The position numbers and the translations under genes were made by a program. This document shows positions 1-8,777 of a stretch of 34,797 bases of DNA, in pieces. A model generated the notes under the pieces. The model saw nothing but the letters and a program-made list of their open reading frames with translations, was not told the DNA's origin and ran no database searches. The number at the start of each line of letters is the position of its first letter. The stretch's first letter is position 1. The DNA is from Acidimicrobiaceae bacterium (GTDB lineage: Bacteria; Actinomycetota; Acidimicrobiia; Acidimicrobiales; UBA8592). Location of the stretch: NCBI GenBank assembly GCA_002715405.1, contig PAZD01000059.1, positions 1-34,797 on the forward strand, read 5' to 3'.

Positions 1-2
1 AA

Positions 3-797
3 GAAGAAGCAAAAAAAGCATCTATTATTGAGCATGCTGATGTGAGAAGAATGTTGATGACCATGAAGGCTTATACAGATGCTATGAGGTACATGCTTTA
101 TGACAATCAGCTCCTAATTGATCTTGAATACTTCTCTGACGATGAAGAAGAAAAGAGAGCTGGAGAGGAAAAGTGTTCAATATTAACCCCTATAACAAAA
201 GCTTGGTTGTCTGATGTTAGTGTCGAAATGTGTAATCTTGCAATACAAGTCTATGGTGGTATGGGTTATGTTGAAGAAACGGGTATTGCCCAATACCTAA
301 GAGATACTAGAATAACGCCTATTTACGAAGGAACTAATGGAATACAAGCTCTAGACCTTATGTTTAGGAAGCTCCCTTTAGATAACGGGCAGGCTCTTCA
401 AAGACTTCTGGAAGAGGTACAAGTAGTAATTAACGAACTTGAAAATCAAGGAGAAGAGTTTGTATCAATGAGAAATTCGCTTTATGAAGCTACTACTGCA
501 ATATCTGAAGTATCGATTTGGCTAGGAGGAAGGATGCTTGAAGGAGAACTAGTTGATGCCTCGGCAGCAGCAAGTCCATACTTAAATGTATTTGGGACTG
601 TACTAGGTGGATACTATATGGCTAAAGCTGCATTAGAAGCAAAAGCTAGAATGGATGAAGACAAAGAGTACTTTCAAGAAAAAATTACTGTATCTAAATT
701 TTATATGGAACAAATCCTCCCTCAAGTATTGGGACTAATCCCAGCAATCAAAGCAGGAAAAGAAGATTTGTATAAAATAAAGGCTGAAAATTTTTAA
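3..797 (+). CDS. Acyl-CoA dehydrogenase, 3' part (5' end outside window)
   Basis: This is the C-terminal part of a FAD-dependent acyl-CoA dehydrogenase, which forms the 2,3-double bond of acyl-CoA in beta-oxidation. The frame is open from base 3, so the ATG at 42 is internal and not a start. The early segment HADVRRMLMTMKAYTDAM is typical of the helical C-terminal domain. YGGMGYVEETGIAQYLRD is followed by ITPIYEGTNGIQ, in which the Glu of YEGT is the usual catalytic base. The last roughly 120 residues, after the dehydrogenase fold, match the extra C-terminal helical domain (PF12806 type) of long-chain enzymes. The stop TAA shares its last base with the ATG of the next gene (TAATG), which implies translational coupling. 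The family call is secure; chain-length specificity cannot be read here. Confidence 0.93.
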   Translation, partial: EEAKKASIIEHADVRRMLMTMKAYTDAMRYMLYDNQLLIDLEYFSDDEEEKRAGEEKCSILTPITKAWLSDVSVEMCNLAIQVYGGMGYVEETGIAQYLRDTRITPIYEGTNGIQALDLMFRKLPLDNGQALQRLLEEVQVVINELENQGEEFVSMRNSLYEATTAISEVSIWLGGRMLEGELVDASAAASPYLNVFGTVLGGYYMAKAALEAKARMDEDKEYFQEKITVSKFYMEQILPQVLGLIPAIKAGKEDLYKIKAENF

Positions 798-1183
798 TGC
801 TCGACCTTGTTAAAGACAAAAGGATTAAGGTTGCAATAATTGGAGCTACTAATAATTCTTCAAAATATGGATATAAAATATATAAAAATCTCTTATCAAA
901 AGGGTATAGCGTAACACCTATAAACCCAAAGGAAACCATAATTGAAGGGATTGAGACAATTCCCAGCGTACTGGAAATGAGTAGTAAGCCAAATATTATA
1001 GACTTCGTCGTTCCCCCATCAATTGCTCTTTCTGAAGCTAAGCTTCTTGAAGAAAATGGATATAATAATTTTTGGTTTCAACCCGGTTCCGAGTCTGATG
1101 CATTAATAAAGTATCTAGAGAATACAAATTTGAACTATGTAATCAATCAGTGCATTATGGTCGAAACAGAGTCCGTAAAGTAA
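797..1183 (+). CDS. CoA-binding Rossmann-fold protein (YccU-like)
   Basis: A 128-residue stand-alone CoA-binding domain (PF13380/YccU type). The N-terminal beta strand and glycine loop VAIIGATNNSSKYGYKIY is followed by the alternating strands of a Rossmann fold, including YSVTPINPK and IDFVVPP. The segment NFWFQPGSESD matches the conserved W-x-Q-x-G region of the family. These proteins bind acyl-CoA or a nucleotide; their cellular role is poorly defined. The start ATG overlaps the acyl-CoA dehydrogenase stop by one base, so the two genes are probably co-translated. That placement suggests a role near fatty acyl-CoA metabolism, which is inference. It is the last core-metabolism gene before the glycan region. 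Confidence 0.85.
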   Translation: MLDLVKDKRIKVAIIGATNNSSKYGYKIYKNLLSKGYSVTPINPKETIIEGIETIPSVLEMSSKPNIIDFVVPPSIALSEAKLLEENGYNNFWFQPGSESDALIKYLENTNLNYVINQCIMVETESVK

Positions 1184-1207
1184 ACTGGTACTATAAAGTA
1201 AATTTAC

Positions 1208-2722
1208 ATGAATGTTTCAAATAGTAAAATAGTTCAACTTATAAGAAGTTCTAATAAGGTAAGAACAACGATTAACTTCTCATTAATTGCCGTTTTCATA
1301 TTCAACATAAGAAAACTCTTATTCCCAGTTAATTTTCAACAAGATGATGTTTCTGAATTATCAGTAATTTTTTTACAAGATATAAAATGTGCTTTTTTTG
1401 ACTTTGGAGACACACATCCATTATGGTCAACATTTATCTGGTTTACTTCCAGGGTTTTTCCCAGTTTCGAGTATTTTATTTCTGTATCTAATGTAATAAT
1501 TACACTAATTTCCTTGGCAATATTATTTAAGATCCTTGAAGACGAATTTTCCTACACAACTGCAATATTTGGAGTTTCTCTATTAATAATCTCACCTGTA
1601 CTACTTACATATAGCACTATGTTAAAACAGTACCCCACAGAGCTCTTAAGCTCTATAATCTTTTTAAGAATTTACCAAATAGAAAAAAGCCAGGAAAGAA
1701 AACAATACTCTAATCTAATTATTTTATTTTTAACTTCATTCTTTGTCATTATTACCCTTTCAAATTCACTTGTTATAAGTATTGTCATTTTTTCAATTAT
1801 CTTTATAAGAAAAGGTGGAACCCTAAAGAGAAATATTACTAGTAGTAATGTCTTTATCTTTTTAGCAATTTCATTTCCAATTTTCTTTATCAACATAATT
1901 ATAAGAAAAGTCGAACGACCAAATTTTGGTCTTTATTGGGATGAATTTTTTATTGAGACTTCAACTCTTGTAGAGTTTACTAATTCTTTTCTTTTTCTTA
2001 ACTCACTATTGCTTCAATCTCTACTAGGAAATATTTACAATCGTCTTGCCCCATTAGCATTTCTTTTTTGCATAGCATGTGCTTTATACAAAAGAAAAGA
2101 AGTAACTAACCTTTCAGTAGGGATAATTGCTACACTTTATTTCTTGTCATCACTGGAGATTTATCCACTTGGTGCAGGTAGAACTGACATACTCTTCTTA
2201 CCTTTTTTAATAATTGTTATTGCAAATGTATTCAATCTTCTACACAATTATATCCCTTCGCAATACCAATCCGCTATACCGATGGCTCTTTTAATCTTGT
2301 TGTCGTCTTACTCCTTTTTCCAACTTGAAGTTAATTACAAAACTGAAAATGTCGAAGTAGCTATTGAAAAAATAGTTGGGGATACCAGTAAAAATAAAAC
2401 AATAATTGTCACGGAAGACCTAAGTCCAGGATTCCTTTACTATGCTTCAGGTTATTTTGACAAAAAGATAGACGAAAGTTTAGAGTGCCCTGTGGAAAAA
2501 TTATTAATAAATCGATATTACTCTTACGAAAAGAGCTTTGGACAAAGTTCAGATATAAGTACATATGAACTAACAAAAAATATTTGGTTATTAGGAATAG
2601 AGCTAGAAGGGACGACCGGGCGTTTTAGAGATGTTGAAACCTACTTAATTGAAAAAGATTACAAAGCTGTAGAAACTATAAAAATCCCTAATGGATTATA
2701 TCTAATTAACTTTAGTAACTAG
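1208..2722 (+). CDS. GT-C-like multi-pass membrane glycosyltransferase
   Basis: A 504-residue integral membrane protein with roughly ten hydrophobic helices and a C-terminal soluble tail of about 120 residues. After the first membrane segment there is QQDDVSEL (residues 44-51), then DTHPLW (68-73). An acidic pair in the first extracytoplasmic loop followed by a His-Pro segment is typical of GT-C and PMT-like transferases that use polyprenyl-phosphate sugars. The segments KQYPTELL and YPLGAGRTDI recur in similar form and order in the 514-residue protein at 23415-24959, so the two look paralogous. No Shine-Dalgarno is visible before the ATG. The donor and acceptor are unknown. The GT-C assignment rests on architecture and short motifs only. 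Confidence 0.6.
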   Translation: MNVSNSKIVQLIRSSNKVRTTINFSLIAVFIFNIRKLLFPVNFQQDDVSELSVIFLQDIKCAFFDFGDTHPLWSTFIWFTSRVFPSFEYFISVSNVIITLISLAILFKILEDEFSYTTAIFGVSLLIISPVLLTYSTMLKQYPTELLSSIIFLRIYQIEKSQERKQYSNLIILFLTSFFVIITLSNSLVISIVIFSIIFIRKGGTLKRNITSSNVFIFLAISFPIFFINIIIRKVERPNFGLYWDEFFIETSTLVEFTNSFLFLNSLLLQSLLGNIYNRLAPLAFLFCIACALYKRKEVTNLSVGIIATLYFLSSLEIYPLGAGRTDILFLPFLIIVIANVFNLLHNYIPSQYQSAIPMALLILLSSYSFFQLEVNYKTENVEVAIEKIVGDTSKNKTIIVTEDLSPGFLYYASGYFDKKIDESLECPVEKLLINRYYSYEKSFGQSSDISTYELTKNIWLLGIELEGTTGRFRDVETYLIEKDYKAVETIKIPNGLYLINFSN

Positions 2723-2755
2723 TCCTATCAAGAACTGTTAAAGTATTGTATTGAA

Positions 2756-3889
2756 ATGAAAACAAAAAAAAGAATATACATAATTTGTACATCGTTAAAT
2801 CTTGGGGGATCTGAATTGCAAGCTGTCTTCTTAGCAAACTTTTTAGCAAAAAATGGATATGATGTTGTTTTTGTATCATTAAAAAAAGCTGGTGAACTAA
2901 AAGAAAAATTAAGTGATGGAGTTAAGCTATATGACTTCATGTTGTATAGAAAGTCGAAATCAAAAAAATTAGTGAAAATAAGAACATTATTGTGGCTACT
3001 AATAGGAATAAAAAACTTGAGAAAAGAGTTAAAAAATTCTCAGGGAAAAAATATAATTATATCTTTCCTTTTCCATGCTTCTCTTGTTTCGTTTATTTCT
3101 TCAATAAATATAAAGAGCACAAAACATATAGCTTCAATTAGAAGTGATAGATTCACTGTAAGAACAAAAAGAATCAGCATTCCAAGAACAATCGTAATGA
3201 GAATAATATTTAGGTATTGTTCACATTTAGTATTCAATTCAGTTAAGTCATCTGATTCTTTCATAAAAAACAAAAATAATACAAAAAACTTTTCAATTAT
3301 TCATAATTTTCTATCTCAAAACTCAGCCAAAATAGAAGATAAAAAATTTAAAAATGGATCCACAAAAGGAATCTATGTTGGTCGTTTAGATAAACTAAAA
3401 AATATTGACTCTTTGCTTCATGCGATAAGAAAATTGAATAACGAAGGAAATGAATTCAGCTTAGACGTATATGGTGGTGGAAAGGAGGAGAAGCATCTTG
3501 AGGAGCTTGTGAGTAAGCTAGGATTAGATTCCCAAATAAAGTTCAAATACAAAGTATTAGATGTTATCCAAAACTCACAAAACTATGACTTCTTAGCGCT
3601 AACCTCTTTTCATGAAGGCTTTCCAAATGTCATTATTGAAGCAATGGCAAATTACCTACCAGTTATATCAACACCCGTTGGAGATGTCAGCTATTTGATA
3701 GCTGAAGATCGAGGAATAATTATAAATAATACAGATGTTGATTCAATTTATTTAGCATTGAAAAGATTTAAATCGCTGAAAGCAGAGAATAGAAAGAAAA
3801 TGGCAGAAGATGCATATGTCTTCATAAAAGATTATTTAGATAAAGACAAAATAAGTAACCAGTGGATCGGGTTACTTAGGCAAATATAG
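2756..3889 (+). CDS. Glycosyltransferase family 4 (GT-B fold)
   Basis: A 377-residue cytoplasmic glycosyltransferase with the GT-B two-domain layout. The N-terminal acceptor domain starts with a beta strand followed by LGGSELQ (residues 16-22). The donor domain starts with GIYVGRLDKLKNID (205-218) and carries the GT4 E-x7-E motif as HEGFPNVIIE (E287 and E295). The C-terminal part, with VISTPVGD, is standard for the family. It probably adds a sugar from a nucleotide donor to a lipid-linked glycan; the sugar is unknown. Its 3' end overlaps the convergent gene at 3872-4780 by 18 bases. The start follows the 504-residue membrane gene by 33 bases, with no obvious ribosome-binding site. Confidence 0.88.
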   Translation: MKTKKRIYIICTSLNLGGSELQAVFLANFLAKNGYDVVFVSLKKAGELKEKLSDGVKLYDFMLYRKSKSKKLVKIRTLLWLLIGIKNLRKELKNSQGKNIIISFLFHASLVSFISSINIKSTKHIASIRSDRFTVRTKRISIPRTIVMRIIFRYCSHLVFNSVKSSDSFIKNKNNTKNFSIIHNFLSQNSAKIEDKKFKNGSTKGIYVGRLDKLKNIDSLLHAIRKLNNEGNEFSLDVYGGGKEEKHLEELVSKLGLDSQIKFKYKVLDVIQNSQNYDFLALTSFHEGFPNVIIEAMANYLPVISTPVGDVSYLIAEDRGIIINNTDVDSIYLALKRFKSLKAENRKKMAEDAYVFIKDYLDKDKISNQWIGLLRQI

Positions 3890-4780
3890 ATATTTTCTAA
3901 TCCTTCTTATAATTTTCTTTGGAAATGCAAATAAATCAATTTTAGAATACCTTAGGTCGACATATATTTTATTTTTTGAAGCTGTAAGAGTATGCAGGCC
4001 ATCATATTTACCTGAAACAATATCTACAGGCCTGATCTCTTTTACTTTCTCTTCTATGTATTCAGATCGAGATAAAGATACAATCCTATTTATTTCAATT
4101 CCTGAACCATAACTTGGTTCTAATATTTGAGATAGCCTATAAATTTCTCTGTCTGAGAAGATAAAACCCCCAGCATTCCTTGAGGATTGGCTACTAGTTT
4201 TAATGTCTCTTGGAGGTATTTCTTTCCAGTTTTTCAAATCAGTGGAGTAGTGAACGGTAAATTTATACTCTTGTTTTTTAATTCTTATAGATCCAAGTAA
4301 ATAATGCGTGTCATTAGTCGAAAATATAACTGGATCTATAAGTGGCTTGTTGATTAATGATAATTTTTCATTTACATTAAAGTCATCATCAAACTTCCAT
4401 CCAATTAAGCCGTCGGCTTCTGAAGATTCACAAGTAATTAGGTATTCCTCGTCAATACTATTGACGATTGGGAAAGATAAATGGTAAGGTTCTCTTAGAA
4501 ATTTTTTAAAATTTCTGGTATCTTCATTGTGAAATTCATCTTCGCTAATATATTCTATTTCCCCCTTTTTATATATTTTTGATATCTTCTCACAAAAAAT
4601 ATAAGACTTTCCACCTATTTCTGTAACATGAGGGTCTGCATAATTGAATTTAGTAGATTCATGTATATCCCAAGTAAGAATGCTTAAATCTTTCTGTAAA
4701 ATATCATCAAAAGACCCTGGGCAGGAAGCCAACACCCATTCCCACTCTTTAAATAAAATATTTGTAATGCTTCTTTTCAT
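3872..4780 (-). CDS. Five-bladed beta-propeller protein, GINT1_N/GH43-like
   Basis: A 302-residue soluble protein without signal peptide. The segment FNYADPHVTEIGGKSYIFCE (about residues 44-63) is like the NADPF-x7-YLFYE blade of the GH43-like propeller found at the N terminus of glucosamine inositolphosphorylceramide transferases and beside bacterial formyltransferase and glycosyltransferase genes. Further repeats such as LLGSIRI and GGFIFS fit successive blades. In related systems this domain is often fused to a transferase; here it stands alone. It starts 3 bases after the stop of the upstream GT4 gene on the same strand, so the two probably form an operon. It could be a glycan-binding or glycoside-acting protein, and catalytic acids cannot be assigned by eye. 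Confidence 0.6.
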   Translation of the reverse strand: MKRSITNILFKEWEWVLASCPGSFDDILQKDLSILTWDIHESTKFNYADPHVTEIGGKSYIFCEKISKIYKKGEIEYISEDEFHNEDTRNFKKFLREPYHLSFPIVNSIDEEYLITCESSEADGLIGWKFDDDFNVNEKLSLINKPLIDPVIFSTNDTHYLLGSIRIKKQEYKFTVHYSTDLKNWKEIPPRDIKTSSQSSRNAGGFIFSDREIYRLSQILEPSYGSGIEINRIVSLSRSEYIEEKVKEIRPVDIVSGKYDGLHTLTASKNKIYVDLRYSKIDLFAFPKKIIRRIRKYLYLPK

Positions 4781-4783
4781 AAA

Positions 4784-5860
4784 TTAGGTTCCATCTATTA
4801 CATTTTTCCATTGAAGTATAATATTTTCTTCATTTGAGCCCAGAGGTTCCTGTGTTTCTTTTTCATTATTTATGCCATTATGAATCTCTAATATTTTTCT
4901 GTTTATAGATTGCATATCCAGATGGTTGTAGGTGTTAACTGCTTCCCTTACTTTTTCGGGAAGCGTTGTATATATTTTGTGAGAAACTAATGTATCTAAT
5001 TTTAGATAAAGCGCTTCTAATACTGCATTAGAGGAGCCTTCAAAAGCACTAGCATTTATATAGAGGTCATATTTTTTCAAACTTCCAAAAAATCGATTCA
5101 AGTATCCAGTAAAGAAGATGTACTCTCGATGGTCTTTGTACTTCTCATTTAGTTGGTTCTCTAATGCACCTGCTCCAACAATCGTCAGAGTTGTGCCTAT
5201 GTCTTCTCTTAATTGAATCACTGATTTAATTAAAAACTCAATATTTTTCCCCTTCTCTATCCTTCCAAAAGTTACTATGTTATAGCTTTCCTTATTGTTC
5301 TCTAGAATCGTCTCTAGGGCTTGGGATGTTTCATTAGACAATTTTCTTATAGGATTTTCAATCAGAACTATGTTCGAATTTAATCGCCTTAATCTGTATC
5401 GTGATATCTCTGCGAAGCTATTACCAGATAGCGCAACAATGGTGTTACTTAAATTAATTGATGCAAAAAAGTAAAAAAAATTCTTTACGAAGGTTGCTTT
5501 TGTTATTTTAAAATTCTCTACACTTGTTGAGATTCTAGTTATTATCTTAAATTTATGTGTAGAGAGAATCTTTATTACTGAAGTAATAAAATTTGCACTA
5601 ACGATCGTTGAAATAACGACATCAGGCTTTATATTTTGAATCTCTTTTCTGCAGCTCCATAAAGACAAGAGGCTGTGGGACTTATTAAGTTGTATTAGGT
5701 CTATTTCGGTTGATAGTTCATCCTCTTGTAGCGTCTTTTTGTTTGTTAGTGTTATAAATACTACTTTGAAGTCTTTTCTTAAATTATTTGCCAACCATAT
5801 AAAGTTTTTCTCTGCTCCTCCGTCAGTAAGGCTGGGTATAACAAAAACAACTTTCTTCAT
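4784..5860 (-). CDS. Glycosyltransferase family 4 (GT-B fold)
   Basis: A 358-residue GT4 enzyme. The N terminus VVFVIPSLTDGGAEKN (residues 4-19) is the usual first strand and glycine loop. The donor domain begins with IVTFGRIEKGKNIEFLI (195-211) and carries FEGSSNAVLE, giving E274 and E282 of the E-x7-E motif. It is predicted to transfer a sugar from a nucleotide donor in the cytoplasm during glycan assembly; specificity is unknown. It is first in a minus-strand pair with the beta-propeller gene (3-base gap). It is divergent from the methyltransferase gene starting at 5914, so a promoter probably lies in the 53 bases between them. Confidence 0.88.
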   Translation of the reverse strand: MKKVVFVIPSLTDGGAEKNFIWLANNLRKDFKVVFITLTNKKTLQEDELSTEIDLIQLNKSHSLLSLWSCRKEIQNIKPDVVISTIVSANFITSVIKILSTHKFKIITRISTSVENFKITKATFVKNFFYFFASINLSNTIVALSGNSFAEISRYRLRRLNSNIVLIENPIRKLSNETSQALETILENNKESYNIVTFGRIEKGKNIEFLIKSVIQLREDIGTTLTIVGAGALENQLNEKYKDHREYIFFTGYLNRFFGSLKKYDLYINASAFEGSSNAVLEALYLKLDTLVSHKIYTTLPEKVREAVNTYNHLDMQSINRKILEIHNGINNEKETQEPLGSNEENIILQWKNVIDGT

Positions 5861-5913
5861 ATCTATACATGGTAAAGCTATTTATTTTTTTTTATACTAT
5901 CTTTACAGTAAAG

Positions 5914-6576
5914 ATGATTAATAGTATCTTATATAAGCTTTTCAGGAATCACCGGAGGGGATGGGACCCTATTGGTGAGGAACAATTAAAGACATATTCT
6001 AGTAATGTTCATCTTCAAAATATTGACTCCGCCCAGCTCGATAATATATTAAAGTATTTTGTAAATCCAAAGAATAAAAAGGTTCTTGATCTAGGTGCTG
6101 GGACAGGGAGGCATACAAAGTTTTTCTCAGAGATAGGGTGCCAAGTAGATTGGCTGGATGTATCAGTTAATATGCTCGGTTTAGCCAAAGAGTATGTAGG
6201 AGATGAGAAGAAGAATATAACATTCCACACAAAACACATCGAAGAAGTAGATGAGTTAACCGGACATTATGATTTAATATTTATTAGACTCTGTTGGTAT
6301 TATTGCTTTAATGATTATTCATTTGCCAATAAAGTAATGAGTAAATTAGATAATGGTGGAATATTATATCTCTTAACAAATAACTCAAAATACAAATACC
6401 AAGAAGTAAAGATTCATCAAAAGATTCAAATTTTTCTCAATCAATATTTCAATATAAAAATTGGACACCCCCATCCACCTGAAGGAAGAGTTAGAAAATT
6501 ATTCACAAAAAAAGGAATGAAGATTCTCTATCAAAAGTTGGATAACGATACCGAAGAGTTAATTCTGAAATTTTAA
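5914..6576 (+). CDS. Class I SAM-dependent methyltransferase
   Basis: A 220-residue methyltransferase. Motif I is KKVLDLGAGTGRH (about residues 55-67), followed by the acidic strand end VDWLDVS, the expected SAM ribose contact. The frame also has an ATG at 5869, but that would add a 15-residue hydrophobic stretch not expected in this family and crowd the divergent gene; I prefer the ATG at 5914, preceded by AGTAAAG. The C-terminal half, with GGILYLLTNNS and PPEGRVRKLF, is ordinary for small-molecule or sugar methyltransferases. It probably methylates a glycan residue or precursor, inferred only from context. Its 3' end overlaps the convergent methyltransferase gene by 4 bases. Confidence 0.8.
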   Translation: MINSILYKLFRNHRRGWDPIGEEQLKTYSSNVHLQNIDSAQLDNILKYFVNPKNKKVLDLGAGTGRHTKFFSEIGCQVDWLDVSVNMLGLAKEYVGDEKKNITFHTKHIEEVDELTGHYDLIFIRLCWYYCFNDYSFANKVMSKLDNGGILYLLTNNSKYKYQEVKIHQKIQIFLNQYFNIKIGHPHPPEGRVRKLFTKKGMKILYQKLDNDTEELILKF

Positions 6577-7289
6577 GAGGCACGATTCGGCACAAGAACA
6601 TAAATCTTGGAAGAACTCCCTAAATACTTCGCCATCTTTCTCCTTGTATCAAGATTGAGCTTTGAACCTAAGACCGACTTCCCCGTATAAAAAAGGTTCG
6701 ACTTGTAAACAAAGATTTCTTTATCTAATTTACGGAACAAATTTTTCCATCTATTCTCCCTGTAGTAAAGAAACTCTATGAAACGATTAACTTTATAGTG
6801 GTGACTTTTTAAGAATATATAGTCAAGCAACTTGTCTTTTTCTTTAACTTCATTAGAAACTCGACTTACATTATTTGATTTGATTATTTTTGATATATAA
6901 ACCGAAACTTGAGTAAATAATCTCCAGTTAGCAGTTGGTATAACATGAACCTCTATTGCATTTGATAATTCGTCTACATGGTTTAGAAAGCTGATTGGAT
7001 CGTCAAAATAGTAGATTGAAGATGATGAAAAAATAAGCTCTACCTTTTTCTTTAAGCTCTTAACATTTTCTTCGTTATTGAATTGAATTTTATCATCTAG
7101 ATATTCTTCATTAATATCTAAACCTATATAGTCAATGATCCTAAACGATTGATTCTTGTAGATGGGATTTTCCCCTGGACCAATTTCCAGAATAAATAAC
7201 TCTTCAAAATTAATATTGTGATTATTTTCTAGTAAGTCAGAAACACGCTTTAGCTCGTAATCCCTAATGTCCTTTAAGTGTGTTGGCAT
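6573..7289 (-). CDS. Class I SAM-dependent methyltransferase, divergent
   Basis: A 238-residue protein with a clear SAM-binding motif I, ILEIGPGENP (about residues 33-42), and the second-strand acidic segment YIGLDINEEYLDD. The segment VELIFSSSSIYYFDDPISFL fits motif IV and the following helix of class I methyltransferases found in glycan clusters. The C-terminal 100 residues are basic and not recognised. The ATG shares one base with the stop of the upstream flippase gene, so it is translationally coupled to export. The coupling suggests a role in modifying the same glycan (for example capping), which is inference. The target atom and substrate are unknown. Confidence 0.75.
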   Translation of the reverse strand: MPTHLKDIRDYELKRVSDLLENNHNINFEELFILEIGPGENPIYKNQSFRIIDYIGLDINEEYLDDKIQFNNEENVKSLKKKVELIFSSSSIYYFDDPISFLNHVDELSNAIEVHVIPTANWRLFTQVSVYISKIIKSNNVSRVSNEVKEKDKLLDYIFLKSHHYKVNRFIEFLYYRENRWKNLFRKLDKEIFVYKSNLFYTGKSVLGSKLNLDTRRKMAKYLGSSSKIYVLVPNRAS

Positions 7290-8692
7290 TAATTTTTTTC
7301 TTTCGATACAAAGTTTTTTAGTTTATAAAACTCGATTAACGCTAACCAAAGAACGAAGAACGAAATAAGCCACCGAGCTTGTACTCCACCAGCAAAACTC
7401 AAAAAGTTAGCAAATAGATAATCAGATAATAGATACCCTGCTAGAAGAATAAAAATCCTAGAAAAATCGATATCTATACTGCCTAAATCAGAATTTTTAT
7501 CGTAAACAAGTAATGCAATATTAACTGTAAATGTAATTACGAATGAGAGGATTATTCCAATAAGACCGAATAGGTTAATAAATATAAAACAAGCTATAAA
7601 GTGCAAAATCATTGTAATTATTGAATGTTTGATGTAATTTATTTCATTAGACTCATAATCAGCAACCACTGAAATTAACTTATAACCAGAATTGATTATT
7701 ACTCCTAAAGCAATTAATGGAACGTAGTCTAAATACACCCAGTACTCTCTAGGAATTATCGCTTGACCTAGGTTGTATCTTAAAAATGAGCCTGCTACAC
7801 CTAAGCAGGTAGTAGTGTAAATCGCATGATTCAATAAGTTGTTTATGTTGCCGTAGTGAATCTTTTTTTGATTAAAAATATAAGGCTTAATTGCGGTAAC
7901 AAGAGAACTGGTTAAATACTCCAATACCAATACTAGTTGTAATACAGCATGATACTCTCCTGTGACAGATGCTCCCAAAAATAACCCTACAAAGAGACGA
8001 TCGGACCACCTTATGGACTTCTGAGAGATTCCTAAAAAATTATTCCTTTTTGAATATAGCTCTACGTCACTCTGGACAAAACTATTTTCTCCATAAAATA
8101 TTGTTCTCTTATTTAGAGAAATCGAAGCAAAGATTTTTATTAGATAAGAAATTGTTATTGCTAATAAATATGACGTAACACTACTGTTGTAATACAAAAG
8201 AATTAATACAAGAATTGGGGCAAACGAAGAGTTCATAGAAGCTAGTACTGAATTTGCATAAGCTTTCCCTGCAACTATAGTCACAGGGTCTACCAGTGAA
8301 TCAATTGCAACAAGAACCGTTAAAACAAAAACTAAAATTAAATTAAATAGATCTACTTGATAACTGAAATTCAGATTAAAAAGAAAGCGAAAGATGAACA
8401 AAACAATAAAAATAAAAAATGATTTATAGACTATCCTCTTTCTAAAATATTTCAAAATTTCTACCTGGCCAGAAAGGTTCAAATTGCCATAATACTTATT
8501 TAAAGCTGGCCTTGCTCCACTACTTATATAGATTGAAAGAATCTGTTGAATTCCTAAATATATTGCTATTACCCCATAATCCTCCTTATCAATAAGGCTT
8601 AATAGAAAGGGCAATGTGAGAACAGTCACGAACTTACCAATTACTTGGGACCCACCATAAAAGATAGTGTTGTTCAGGATGTTCTTTTTCAT
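7289..8692 (-). CDS. Wzx-like oligosaccharide flippase (MOP superfamily)
   Basis: A 467-residue integral membrane protein with about 12 to 14 hydrophobic helices, the usual size and layout of a polysaccharide-repeat flippase. The N terminus ILNNTIFYGGSQVIGKF, then LPFLLSLIDKEDYGVIAIY (residues about 28-46), matches the conserved start of Wzx proteins: a first helix and a short loop ending in a D-Y-G motif. It is predicted to move undecaprenyl-diphosphate-linked oligosaccharide across the inner membrane. It heads a minus-strand operon with the methyltransferase at 6573-7289 and diverges from the P-loop gene at 8778. A second, shorter flippase-like gene lies at 17056-18264. Confidence 0.85.
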   Translation of the reverse strand: MKKNILNNTIFYGGSQVIGKFVTVLTLPFLLSLIDKEDYGVIAIYLGIQQILSIYISSGARPALNKYYGNLNLSGQVEILKYFRKRIVYKSFFIFIVLFIFRFLFNLNFSYQVDLFNLILVFVLTVLVAIDSLVDPVTIVAGKAYANSVLASMNSSFAPILVLILLYYNSSVTSYLLAITISYLIKIFASISLNKRTIFYGENSFVQSDVELYSKRNNFLGISQKSIRWSDRLFVGLFLGASVTGEYHAVLQLVLVLEYLTSSLVTAIKPYIFNQKKIHYGNINNLLNHAIYTTTCLGVAGSFLRYNLGQAIIPREYWVYLDYVPLIALGVIINSGYKLISVVADYESNEINYIKHSIITMILHFIACFIFINLFGLIGIILSFVITFTVNIALLVYDKNSDLGSIDIDFSRIFILLAGYLLSDYLFANFLSFAGGVQARWLISFFVLWLALIEFYKLKNFVSKEKN

Positions 8693-8724
8693 AATTATTT
8701 ACTACATATATTTGAATATATAAA

Positions 8725-8767
8725 TTGCTTTCTATTTATAAGCTATGATATACATACAATTTATAAT
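8725..8767 (+). promoter_or_regulatory. Possible promoter of the 8778-13625 operon
   Basis: In the 85-base divergent spacer, TTGCTT at 8725-8730 is followed after 18 bases by TATACA at 8749-8754, an acceptable sigma-70 pair. A perfect TATAAT lies at 8762-8767, only 10 bases before the ATG at 8778; if used it would give an almost leaderless message. The region is so AT-rich that chance matches are expected. Confidence 0.3.
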
Positions 8768-8777
8768 ATGAAAGATA

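Noticed and set aside
748-939. 63-codon minus-strand ORF across the acyl-CoA dehydrogenase/CoA-binding junction
   Set aside because: It is a shadow of two coupled, recognisable genes on the other strand.
5869-5913. ATG at 5869 as the start of the methyltransferase gene
   Set aside because: The extra 15 residues are hydrophobic and the site is 9 bases from the divergent gene's start; ATG at 5914 is more usual.
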